The position numbers and the translations under genes are program-made. The notes below the pieces were generated by a model, which searched no databases, was not told the DNA's origin, and worked only from the letters and a program-made list of their open reading frames with translations. Shown piece after piece: positions 50,465-56,800 of a stretch of DNA of 56,800 bases. The stretch is from assembly GCA_963798275.1 (NCBI GenBank), contig CAWCTB010000034.1, positions 1-56,800 of the forward strand, in the 5' to 3' direction. Positions within the stretch are counted from its first letter, which is position 1, and every line of letters starts with the position of its first letter. This stretch comes from CAWCTB01 sp963798275. Lineage in GTDB: Bacteria > Acidobacteriota > Terriglobia > Terriglobales > Acidobacteriaceae.

Positions 50465-50836
50465 ATGCTCAAGCTCCTTCTGGATGAACATATCTCGCCC
50501 GAAGTGGCGGATGGTCTCAGACGTCGGCAACGTTCGCTGGTCGTGCGTTGGATGGCGGAATGGGAGAATGGTAGCTTCCTGGGCCAGGAAGATTCCACTT
50601 GCTTGCTGCAAGCTGCCAACAGACGGTTGACGCTGGTTACCTACGACCGCAGGAGCATTCCTCCGCTGCTCAAGACGTGGGCGGAAGAAGGGCGAAAACA
50701 TGGCGGCGTAATTTTCGTCGACGAAAAAACCATCTCTCCCGCGGACATTGGCGGCTTGGTCCGGGCGCTGTTCCACTTGTTCAAGCAGACCGGGCGCTGG
50801 CACTGGACGGATCGTGTCTACTTTCTGCGGCGGTGA
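50465..50836 (+). CDS. DUF5615 PIN-like toxin
   Basis: 123 residues. LKLLLDEHISPEVADGLRRR carries the DE acidic motif of the DUF5615/Mut7-C PIN-like fold, and LTLVTYDRRSIPPLL has the second Asp. RHGGVIF-type strands follow as KHGGVIFVDEKTISPADIG. Predicted ribonuclease toxin of the pair with the DUF433 antitoxin; the two reading frames are separated by one base. Confidence 0.85.
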   Translation: MLKLLLDEHISPEVADGLRRRQRSLVVRWMAEWENGSFLGQEDSTCLLQAANRRLTLVTYDRRSIPPLLKTWAEEGRKHGGVIFVDEKTISPADIGGLVRALFHLFKQTGRWHWTDRVYFLRR

Positions 50837-50880
50837 TCCTATGCGCCAGCCCGGTTTCGCCTTGCCGCACAGCGAGCCAA

Positions 50881-51567
50881 TGAGTATCCACGTGCCGCTG
50901 TCGGACCGTTCTCATCAACGCGTCGACATGCGCAAGAGGTTCGAGGGGCTCGACGGCGATGGTCGAGCCGATCACCCGGCACTTTGTCGAATCGATTGAG
51001 CGCTACGTCCGAGATCGCGACATCCCCTGATCACGTTCGAGAAAGGTCAGCGTAAGACGATATCGCCAACCAACGGCGTGCTGTTTTTACGAAAGACGAA
51101 GGTGTCGTCTGCATGGGCAAAGCGCAAGAGAAGTGCACCGTCTATCGCACCGAGAAACGCCATAATGGGTCACCAGAAGCACACCGGGGCCGTTTCGTAC
51201 GCGGGTGATCACCGACGGAGTTATTCCCTCACTGCCTATCGACTACAAAGGAACGCGCATCAAGCAGTATCACAAAGAAGGCCGTGCTCTGCGGACCGAA
51301 ACCACGACCAACAATACCCGCGACTTTTATATCGGCAAGAGTTTGCGCAACTTGCCAGCTCTGCGGCAAATTGGCTTTCAGGCCAACCGTCGTTTGCTCC
51401 CGGCCATGCTTAGGCAAACGCCGAATTGGAGACATCGCAAGCTTGCGCCGGCAAACTCGGGCCTGGACCGTCGCATGAACCGCGACCGGCTCACCATCCA
51501 GTGGAAGTTCACACGCAAGCAGGCCCGACACAGGTTTCATTACATAATCAAGCGGTCGAAGCACTAG
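50881..51567 (+). pseudogene. decayed fragments of an unnamed protein family
   Basis: Short protein-like pieces in different frames: EPITRHFVESIERYVRDRD (from 50959), ITFEKGQRK (~51030), MGKAQEKCTVYRTEKRHN (~51113), and VITDGVIPSLPIDYKGTRIK then ALRTETTTNNTRDFYIGKSL and NLPALRQIGFQANRRLL (51205-51420). They appear in a consistent order, as remnants of one longer gene with internal deletion and a C-terminus that no longer matches. I recall similar strings in a multi-copy bacterial family of ~450 residues but cannot name it. Confidence 0.4.
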
Positions 51568-51642
51568 ATATTAAAGGTGCTCACCAAAGACCCTAACCGA
51601 GGATTACGTGTTGTTAACGAACAAAACTCTTTCTTCCGCGCC

Positions 51643-52236
51643 TCAGAGGCAGGAGTTCGCCTGTGCCAAGGTTCTGCTCGCTAACATAGAGACCAGAAAT
51701 TTTGTGCAGGCGACGCTATTCTGAAACCGCTCGTCGTTGTCCAGGGTCGAGGAGGAGATGTAGTACTCGGTCAACGCGAGGTGCCGGTTCTGGTCAATCA
51801 GCCAATCGCTCCAGGTCCGCAGCCGAGTGCTTTGCTTTTCGAGTTCCTGCAATGCCTGTTGATCGGAGTCGTTCGCGACGGAAAGAGCAGCCAGTTTCAG
51901 CGCATCGTCAACCTCGGCAAGATCGTTTTGAATCCAGAACTCGCCAAGCGGGAAACCTCTCCTGATGGAGTTTCCGATCTTTCGCTCAGTCAGCTCCATC
52001 TTGAACGCGGCGTTCAGGCCGGCTGCCGCAAATGCTGATGACACTTGGGCGGGCCCCAGTCCCTCGGGCCCGGATTTTGACCACACATTGACCACAATTG
52101 TGTGTTCGCCGTTGTCGCTGCTTCCTCGCTGCTGAGTCACAACAGTGTTCGTAGATTGTGCGGTCACGTCTTGCGCGACCGTCGAAATCACGAGCGCCCC
52201 AGCGATTAAGAACGCCAGCATCCAATGCCGTTTCAC
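51643..52236 (-). CDS. exported protein, unknown
   Basis: GTG 52236 stands 5 bases after GGAGG and opens VKRHWMLAFLIAGALVISTV then AQDVTAQ, a signal peptide. The mature 170 residues have no recognised domain; ERKIGNSIRRGFPLGEFWIQ and a helical QQALQELEKQSTRLRTWSDW stand out, and two Cys lie near the C-terminus. Its signal peptide is very like that of the next gene, also with a GTG start. Confidence 0.65.
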   Translation of the reverse strand: MKRHWMLAFLIAGALVISTVAQDVTAQSTNTVVTQQRGSSDNGEHTIVVNVWSKSGPEGLGPAQVSSAFAAAGLNAAFKMELTERKIGNSIRRGFPLGEFWIQNDLAEVDDALKLAALSVANDSDQQALQELEKQSTRLRTWSDWLIDQNRHLALTEYYISSSTLDNDERFQNSVACTKFLVSMLASRTLAQANSCL

Positions 52237-52355
52237 ATCGACCTCCTCTATATCCCAAATGTCCATTTAGGTCGTAACCGGAAAATGTAGGTTGCGGAAG
52301 TTGCGTCGGCTGCAGGCGGCCTCGAACAAGAGTCTCTGAATGGTATGGGCTCTCG

Positions 52356-53159
52356 CTATTGAGGAGGCGCTAGTTTTCCTTCAGAGCTGAGAGTCTGGCG
52401 CAATAGTCCATCCACCTTTCGTTGCTGCTCGCTGGTCAGCGTGTTATAGAGCTTGGTCTCAAGCTGCGAATTCGCCACAATGAGCTGCTTGATAATCTGC
52501 GACTGTTCTGCCGCGAGAGCCTGAACCTCCCGGTCGTCAACTGTCCCATTCAGTTTCATCGCAAGCAGCTTGCTACGGCTCTTGTCGAGCCGGTCTACGA
52601 GTGGTTGTACCTGCTTGCACTGTTCGGTAACCTGCGCCTGAAGCGCCTGGATTTCTAGCGGCGTCAGCTGGAGATAGTCAATGAGCTGGTTGGGAATGTC
52701 AGGCGAGCAGACCACCGGAGGAATAACCAAGGCACTCCCGGAAATCTGGGGTGAAGTACTTGCCTGCGCGTAACTTTGTGGTGGATTGCTCTCCTGCGGC
52801 GCCTGGTACAGCGTACGTAGGAGCTGGAAGCGTGTCAGTGCAACGTAATAGCGTTCCAGGCTGAGGTAATCCGCTTGATCGCGGCTGATCTTGCCTTCAC
52901 GAGCGGCCTGTGCAATTTCGCCTAACTCTGCCGACATCGCTCCCACAACCTCCTCCAACCGGTCCTGATAAGTCCCTGCATCCTGCGATCCTGCAGGTGC
53001 CTGTAGTTGCGTAGCAGGGCTGGTTGCGTCGCCCGAGTTTTGCTGCGCGAGGATTGCGATCGGGCCTTCCGCGCTTTGCACGCTGCTATTCTGTTGAGCA
53101 TTGGCGGAAATCGCCAGCGCACACGTTAGTAGGAACCCGATGATCCACTGTGATTTCAC
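52356..53159 (-). CDS. exported helical protein with LTxxQ-like motifs
   Basis: GTG 53159 behind GAGGAGA gives VKSQWIIGFLLTCALAISAN, a signal peptide cut near AQQ. The mature part is Gln-rich and helical. QLTPLEIQALQAQVTEQCKQ and NTLTSEQQRKVDGLLRQ resemble the LTxxQ repeats of the Spy/CpxP periplasmic chaperone group (weak similarity). 267 residues. An upstream in-frame ATG (53267) would put the signal peptide internal and is rejected. Confidence 0.65.
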   Translation of the reverse strand: MKSQWIIGFLLTCALAISANAQQNSSVQSAEGPIAILAQQNSGDATSPATQLQAPAGSQDAGTYQDRLEEVVGAMSAELGEIAQAAREGKISRDQADYLSLERYYVALTRFQLLRTLYQAPQESNPPQSYAQASTSPQISGSALVIPPVVCSPDIPNQLIDYLQLTPLEIQALQAQVTEQCKQVQPLVDRLDKSRSKLLAMKLNGTVDDREVQALAAEQSQIIKQLIVANSQLETKLYNTLTSEQQRKVDGLLRQTLSSEGKLAPPQ

Positions 53160-53172
53160 TTTAAGTCTCCTC

Positions 53173-53739
53173 TTACTTGCCGGCCTTCGGCGGATAGTTC
53201 TTGAAAAGCTTGGCCATGGATTTTTGCAGAATACTGTAGTTCTTATCAGGATCTTTCTTAAGGTCAATGGTTTTGGTGCCGTCTCCGCGCCAGACCAGCT
53301 GCTTTCTTGCAGGGTCGTACAGGTCTACGAGCAGCGTTCCGACAGGGATAGTGGATGTTTGGCCGGTTACTGTACCGCTATTGAATCCGCCCCAACCGCC
53401 GCCCCATCCCCAGGGGCCGCCGCCGTCACCAAATGCCGACAAGTTGATGCCTTTTTCCTCCCTAATAATGGCGTGATAGCCGACGTGAAGATCCGCGTCC
53501 TTATCGACCCTGGTCAGACCTTTCTGCGCGAGTTGTTCGTCCACTGCACGCTTGATGGACTGATCGATCAACTGGTCCTGCACTGCCCCGCCCGGGCCCG
53601 GGAGATCGACCCATTGGTAAGTTTTGTAGGCTCCAAAATTCGCGCTGTGGTCGTAGTTGTAGTGAATATCCTGTGCATAGAGAGAAGTCATGCAAACGAT
53701 GAACACGGGTAAGAATGACAGTCGTTGAATACACCTCAT
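53173..53739 (-). CDS. DUF4136 lipoprotein-like exported protein
   Basis: 188 residues from MRCIQRLSFLPVFIVCMTSL (AGGAG five bases upstream). DIHYNYDHSANFGAYKTYQW, DQLIDQSIKRAVDEQLAQKG, ADLHVGYHAIIREE, GTLLVDLYDPARKQLVWRG are the DUF4136 pattern. A Gly/Trp-rich loop (GGGPWGWGGGWGGFNSG) sits in the middle. No lipobox Cys right after the signal. First gene of three exported-protein genes in the same direction. Confidence 0.88.
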   Translation of the reverse strand: MRCIQRLSFLPVFIVCMTSLYAQDIHYNYDHSANFGAYKTYQWVDLPGPGGAVQDQLIDQSIKRAVDEQLAQKGLTRVDKDADLHVGYHAIIREEKGINLSAFGDGGGPWGWGGGWGGFNSGTVTGQTSTIPVGTLLVDLYDPARKQLVWRGDGTKTIDLKKDPDKNYSILQKSMAKLFKNYPPKAGK

Positions 53740-53763
53740 TGAACTCCTTTCCGCTAACATGCT

Positions 53764-53783
53764 CTGCTTCGCATGAAGCAGAA
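53764..53783. promoter_or_regulatory. hairpin upstream of DUF4136 gene
   Basis: Perfect 8-bp dyad TCTGCTTC / GAAGCAGA with GCAT loop, 25 bases before the ATG on the minus strand. It could be an operator or a 5'-leader structure. Confidence 0.35.
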
Positions 53784-53891
53784 TCCTGGATATGTACGGT
53801 GCACGTCGGATGCCAAAATGATCAGTGCGTCAACTACTGAGCAGCCTTAGGATTAGCGGCTGACACGGCGTAATTGTCTGCCCTGATACCG

Positions 53892-54068
53892 TCATTTACC
53901 CTTTCTTTGGCACTGGCACGCCTGCACATTCCAGATTTCGTTCGCATATCCGACGATGGTGCGGTCGCTGGTGAACTTTCCCGAGCCCGCCACATTCAAG
54001 ATAGACTTGCGCGCCCGCTCGTCAGGGTTGGCGGACAAGGCACGCAGCCGCTCATCTGCCTCCAGGAC
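53892..54068 (-). pseudogene. 3' remnant of glycogen phosphorylase
   Basis: In one frame: VLEADERLRALSANPDERAR, then KSILNVAGSGKFTSDRTIVG and YANEIWNVQACQCQ, then TGA. This is the C-terminal end of GlgP/MalP-type phosphorylases (the SSDRTI..YA..IW pattern). Only ~58 codons remain. It abuts the DedA reading frame upstream without a gap, so it is a rearrangement scar or an assembly chimera. Confidence 0.75.
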
Positions 54069-54403
54069 TTGGCGATGAAGAGAATGGAAGGCCCATACCT
54101 GGCAAAGGTCTTCTTAGCCCTTCGGTTATGGGCGTCAGGGTCTCGCGTAAGACGGTGTATGAAATGCAAGACCCTGTCGCCCTGGTGCCGTCCCGCCTCG
54201 TACCACGGCCAGTCGGCTAGCACACAGGCAGTCACAGCGAGAACGAGCGCGACGACGAGGCCCATCTTCCCGGCGGCTGCGAGCGCGCCCGCGGCAATGA
54301 GAAAGAGTGGTCCCGGTACAGGCAAACCTAACTGGTGCGCGAATATAGCACCGAAGAGAACGGAGTAGCCATGCTTGGTAACGAAGTAGAGAACAGAGTG
54401 CAT
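54069..54403 (-). pseudogene. DedA-family membrane protein, 5' part only
   Basis: HSVLYFVTKHGYSVLFGAIF, HQLGLPVPGPLFLIAAGALA, and MGLVVALVLAVTACVLADWP then FARYGPSILFIAK are the N-terminal half of a DedA/SNARE-associated protein, including the re-entrant GLPVPG loop and the start of the ARF-P motif region. After IAK the sequence switches to glycogen phosphorylase coding DNA. The open frame runs to 53996 in a meaningless reading. Confidence 0.8.
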
Positions 54404-54650
54404 TTATCTCCTGCGAAATTCCGTGATATGGCAAACGCGGTGCATGGCTCTCGCCGTTGCGATTAAACGAACTACGTTGGTATTTGCAACGCGACTGCCA
54501 TACAGCAGTGCTCGGAAGTCAGTGAAAACGCGGGATCGCTTACTACAACGGTCGGACGGGACACGGGCACTGACCGAATCTGGGCAGCAATTGTCGCCAG
54601 AGAAGGCGGTTAAATCGCAAAGTCTTACTGTTTATGTACGAATGCTGGGA
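54404..54650. other. non-coding stretch upstream of dedA fragment
   Basis: No gene, repeat or RNA that I can support. It is less GC-rich than the core region and lies between the dedA fragment start and the small-gene run. Confidence 0.45.
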
Positions 54651-54857
54651 TCACGCAGGCCGGGAACTTGAATCGCAGTAGGCGGGGTAAATTCGTTGGA
54701 AGCGCGGAACCTGGCGAAGATCTGCTCTAGCTAGGGTTCGGGGTTCATGTACAGCGGAAATAAGCTGCACGCGATGAATTGCAGCCCGGCCTCCATCATA
54801 TGCTTTCACGATTCTTGCGCGCACTCCTCCACGTTGGGGAATGCCACCGCTGCTCAC
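54651..54857 (-). CDS. possible small gene, unknown
   Basis: 68 residues from a GTG that overlaps the stop of the preceding tiny frame (GTGA). Arg-rich start SSGGIPQRGGVRARIVKAYD, no recognised domain. Supported only by the overlap and same-strand arrangement. Confidence 0.3.
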   Translation of the reverse strand: MSSGGIPQRGGVRARIVKAYDGGRAAIHRVQLISAVHEPRTLARADLRQVPRFQRIYPAYCDSSSRPA

Positions 54858-54925
54858 GGCCTACGCTGCAGCCGTGTTCGTTGGCCAGCAGGATGAGATG
54901 CATACTGTGGCGTTTTACGTGGCAT
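54854..54925 (-). CDS. possible 23-residue small protein
   Basis: MPRKTPQYASHPAGQRTRLQ plus three residues. Preceded by CACGGAGGTAGTCATG, almost the same ribosome site as the next-upstream tiny gene. Very basic. It may be a leader or micro-peptide; the strong Shine-Dalgarno sequence is the main support. Confidence 0.35.
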   Translation of the reverse strand: MPRKTPQYASHPAGQRTRLQRRP

Positions 54926-54944
54926 GACTACCTCCGTGAGGTGT

Positions 54945-55040
54945 CTATCGCCAAATCCATCCGCAGATGCAGCGGACTACTTCGAGGATGTGTTGCTTCC
55001 GTAACTCACCCTTACAGTGCGGGCACGATCTAATCCACAT
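54945..55040 (-). CDS. 31-residue zinc-ribbon micro-protein
   Basis: MWIRSCPHCKGELRKQHILE then VVRCICGWIWR. The CPHC and CIC pairs separated by 15 residues are a minimal zinc ribbon. CACGGAGGTCGTC directly precedes the ATG, an excellent ribosome site. The stop is followed within 20 bases by the ribosome site of the next tiny gene, so they probably form one transcript downstream of the sigma-54 activator gene. Confidence 0.55.
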   Translation of the reverse strand: MWIRSCPHCKGELRKQHILEVVRCICGWIWR

Positions 55041-55170
55041 GACGACCTCCGTGATGTACCCCGTGAGGCGCAGCGTTGCACGCTGTGCGACTCCCGATGT
55101 GAGTGATGGCTTCTATTTAATCTCCCCGAGTCTCATTACCAGGCAATGCACTGCTGAGAATGAAACAAGG

Positions 55171-56235
55171 CTACCGTCGATAATGAGCCTCCGTGATGCC
55201 GAGGCGCCGAATTTTGTGTTGTAGGGTCGTTCGCTTCAATCCCAGCCGTTCGGCCGCTCCGCCATTGCCTGCTACACGTCCTGCTGCAGCGCTTAGAGCA
55301 TTAATGATTACCTGACGTTCAGCCTCACGGAAGGTAGAGCCCGCGACAGAAACACTGCGAGGGCAAGACACGAGTGCTTCGCCCATGGGCACTTTCAGTT
55401 CTTCGCCGCGGGAAAGTATCACCGCGCGCTCGATGAAGTTCGCCAGTTCCCGAACATTGCCCCTCCATGAATTGTTCGTTAGAGCTTCCATGGTTGCTTT
55501 TGGTATGCACGTTATCTGCTTTCGCATCCGCCGCGAGAACTTCGACACAAAAAAGTTCACCAGGAGGGGGATGTCCTCGCGTCTTTCCCGGAGAGGCGGG
55601 ATCTCGATCGGAAAAACATTGAGGCGGTAGAAAAGGTCCTCACGAAACTTCTCATCCCGAATCATGACGGAAAGGTCGCGATGGGTGGCGGCAATGATGC
55701 GCACATTGACGCTGATCGTGTTAGCGCTTCCCAGGCGTTCGAACTCCTGCTCCTGCACCGCGCGCAATAGTTTCGGCTGCAGCTCAAGGCTGATATCGCC
55801 GATTTCATCCAGAAACAGCGAGCCCTGGTCCGCCAGCTCGAATCTTCCCTTTTTCTGGTTGAGGGCCCCGGTGAAAGCCCCCTTCTCGTGACCGAACAGT
55901 TCGCTCTCCAGCAGTCCGGACGGAATGGCGGCACAGTTCATGCAAACGAAGTTGCGCCGGGCACGGGGACTCAGGTTGTGAATGGCGCGTGCAATCAGTT
56001 CTTTGCCTGTACCCGTCTCGCCGTGAAGCAGGACGGTGGCATCCGTAGGCGACACGATTGCGACTTGTTCCAGCACCTTCTTAATGGCCGGGCTCTGGCC
56101 GATGATGCCTTCGAAGCAGTAGTTACTCATTTCTGGTTCCGGAAGCAGCTGCTGGTCTTCGAGCCCCATCACATTGGGAAAACTTGCTCCTGCGAGCCCT
56201 CCCGGATTCGTGAAAGCAACACCCGCGTAGCCCAT
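55171..56235 (-). CDS. sigma-54 activator without a sensor domain
   Basis: 354 residues. After ~40 residues without a recognised domain comes the AAA+ sigma-54 interaction domain: IIGQSPAIKKVLEQVA, Walker A LLHGETGTGKELIARA, the sigma-contacting GAFTGA in HEKGAFTGALNQ, Walker B GSLFLDEIGDISLE, FREDLFYRLNVFPIEIPPLR, NNSWRGNVRELANFIERAVI, and a Fis-type HTH (GGAAERLGLKRTTLQHKIRR). No receiver, GAF or PAS domain. Start ATG follows TAGGAGGATCAT. Such activators are controlled by a partner protein or by their level. A palindrome stands 44 bases upstream. Confidence 0.93.
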   Translation of the reverse strand: MGYAGVAFTNPGGLAGASFPNVMGLEDQQLLPEPEMSNYCFEGIIGQSPAIKKVLEQVAIVSPTDATVLLHGETGTGKELIARAIHNLSPRARRNFVCMNCAAIPSGLLESELFGHEKGAFTGALNQKKGRFELADQGSLFLDEIGDISLELQPKLLRAVQEQEFERLGSANTISVNVRIIAATHRDLSVMIRDEKFREDLFYRLNVFPIEIPPLRERREDIPLLVNFFVSKFSRRMRKQITCIPKATMEALTNNSWRGNVRELANFIERAVILSRGEELKVPMGEALVSCPRSVSVAGSTFREAERQVIINALSAAAGRVAGNGGAAERLGLKRTTLQHKIRRLGITEAHYRR

Positions 56236-56278
56236 ATGATCCTCCTACCTATCTGTCACTGGCGGTTAAGATATACAG

Positions 56279-56299
56279 CAAGAAAACCAGTTTTTCTTG
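56279..56299. promoter_or_regulatory. palindrome upstream of the sigma-54 activator
   Basis: Perfect 8-bp dyad CAAGAAAA / TTTTCTTG with 5-base centre, flanked on both sides by AT-rich near-symmetric ATATA tracts. It lies between the small gene ending at 56318 and the activator start. It could be an operator or a short attenuator hairpin. Confidence 0.4.
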
Positions 56300-56317
56300 A
56301 TATATACCGATTACTAG

Positions 56318-56491
56318 TTAGTCCTCTAGTTTTACGTCTGCCAATCCCAACCGACTGCGGATCTCCATCAGCGCAGCCGTTAGGAAGTGGTCTATCTGAC
56401 ACGCGATGTCGTTTTTCTCGGAGATTGGCATCGCGAAGTATTCTCCATCCGGGATGCGCACGACGATGTCCTTCGCGTATAGCTTTGCCAT
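56318..56491 (-). CDS. 57-residue small protein, unknown
   Basis: MAKLYAKDIVVRIPDGEYFA then MPISEKNDIACQIDHFLTAA and LMEIRSRLGLADVKLED. GGAGG stands 8 bases before the ATG. Amphipathic, looks like a folded alpha/beta mini-protein. Precedes the sigma-54 activator on the same strand by 82 bases. Confidence 0.6.
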   Translation of the reverse strand: MAKLYAKDIVVRIPDGEYFAMPISEKNDIACQIDHFLTAALMEIRSRLGLADVKLED

Positions 56492-56511
56492 ACTGTTGCC
56501 TCCATTACTCC

Positions 56512-56673
56512 TTACAGGCTTACGCCGAGTCCGTGTGCCAACACGCAGTCATGCTGGTTGGCGGTTAACAGCTCGAATGCTTCTAAGGCAACATCCTCTT
56601 CCAGGAAGTTGCCTGGGCTGGCGAGTTCGAAACAACGCTCAGCCGAGTTCTTAAGGTTCTCTATCTCAGGCAT
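56512..56673 (-). CDS. 53-residue small protein, unknown
   Basis: MPEIENLKNSAERCFELASP then GNFLEEDVALEAFELLTANQ and HDCVLAHGLGVSL. TAGGAGGCGTC directly precedes the ATG. Acidic and helical. The next small gene starts 20 bases after its stop, so these two and the activator are probably co-transcribed. Confidence 0.6.
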   Translation of the reverse strand: MPEIENLKNSAERCFELASPGNFLEEDVALEAFELLTANQHDCVLAHGLGVSL

Positions 56674-56681
56674 GACGCCTC

Positions 56682-56800
56682 CTATCCCGGAACTCCAACC
56701 TCTTGTTCAATCCCACTGGCTTGAATCATGAACGAGAGCCTTTTGGTCCCGTTAATGAGCTGATTATCCACTAGGCTCCATTTGCGCACAGCCCCACATC
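56682..56800 (-). CDS. partial small ORF at window edge
   Basis: Open to the right edge. It ends VRKWSLVDNQLINGTKRL then SFMIQASGIEQEVGVPG and TAG, which overlaps the ribosome site of the next gene. Protein-like composition, no family recognised. The start lies outside the window or at the GTG near 56768. Confidence 0.35.
   Translation of the reverse strand, partial: CGAVRKWSLVDNQLINGTKRLSFMIQASGIEQEVGVPG

Noticed and set aside
56765..56780. GGCTCCATTT considered as the distal copy of the tRNA-Thr 3' end
   Set aside because: Only a few bases match the tRNA end (GGCTCCA); the T-arm is absent. No second att site is visible in the window.

Overview
The window looks like a chromosomal segment of an Acidobacteriota member (Terriglobia-like soil lineage). 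It is GC-rich. It carries gene types abundant in that phylum: a secreted von Willebrand A protein of the acidobacterial VWFA type, a TPR-VWA protein, a PknB-type kinase fused to TPRs, an S55 (SpoIVB-like) periplasmic protein, DUF4136 and DUF4442 proteins. The assignment rests on gene content only. Many genes, including housekeeping clpC and methylmalonyl-CoA mutase, are broken by single-base shifts while the conserved protein sequence continues in another frame. Most of these are probably read or assembly errors, so I annotate such genes as one locus spanning the shifts.

Layout. 0.2-10.1 kb (minus strand): peptidoglycan-binding protein, HtrA/DegQ protease, amidohydrolase overlapping an M20 peptidase, a DRE-TIM metallolyase, a small Cys protein, aldehyde dehydrogenase and truA. 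10.3-13.9 kb (plus): TolC-type channel, WaaE-like glycosyltransferase, DUF4442 protein. 14.1-22.5 kb: the large subunit and the separate B12 subunit of a two-piece methylmalonyl-CoA mutase, flanking a kinase-TPR protein, two small exported or membrane proteins, a conserved unknown and a Tat-exported aminotransferase. 22.9-27.7 kb: the most interesting locus, a SIR2-TIR protein overlapping a STAND NTPase that continues into about seven membrane helices, a seven-blade propeller and a C-terminal PDZ domain. 27.8-36.1 kb: enoyl-CoA hydratase-like, VOC and CBM9-like proteins, VWFA, S55 protein, a VapBC remnant, a secreted propeller protein and an ICMT-like methyltransferase. 36.2-48.1 kb: TPR-VWA protein, LolE/LolD, ClpC, a Tat FAD oxidoreductase, a YkgJ-type protein, acyl-CoA dehydrogenase and a HTH-TPR protein.

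From 48.3 kb the sequence is accessory. A tRNA-Thr(CGT) is followed by an integrase with two in-frame stops, an excisionase-like HTH, a DUF433/DUF5615 toxin-antitoxin pair with a clear operator palindrome, a decayed gene, three exported proteins, a DedA 5' part abutting a glycogen phosphorylase 3' tail, tiny genes with strong Shine-Dalgarno sites (one a 31-residue zinc ribbon), a sigma-54 activator without a sensor domain, and more tiny genes up to the edge. This looks like an old integrated element at the tRNA gene.

Hypothesis for the 22.9-27.7 kb locus: a membrane-spanning NTPase with a periplasmic propeller-PDZ sensor that controls a doubly NAD-directed SIR2-TIR effector. Its PDZ closely resembles PDZ1 of the HtrA encoded at the left of the window, which suggests an envelope-sensing immune or stress device built with a domain copied from the cell's own periplasmic protease.
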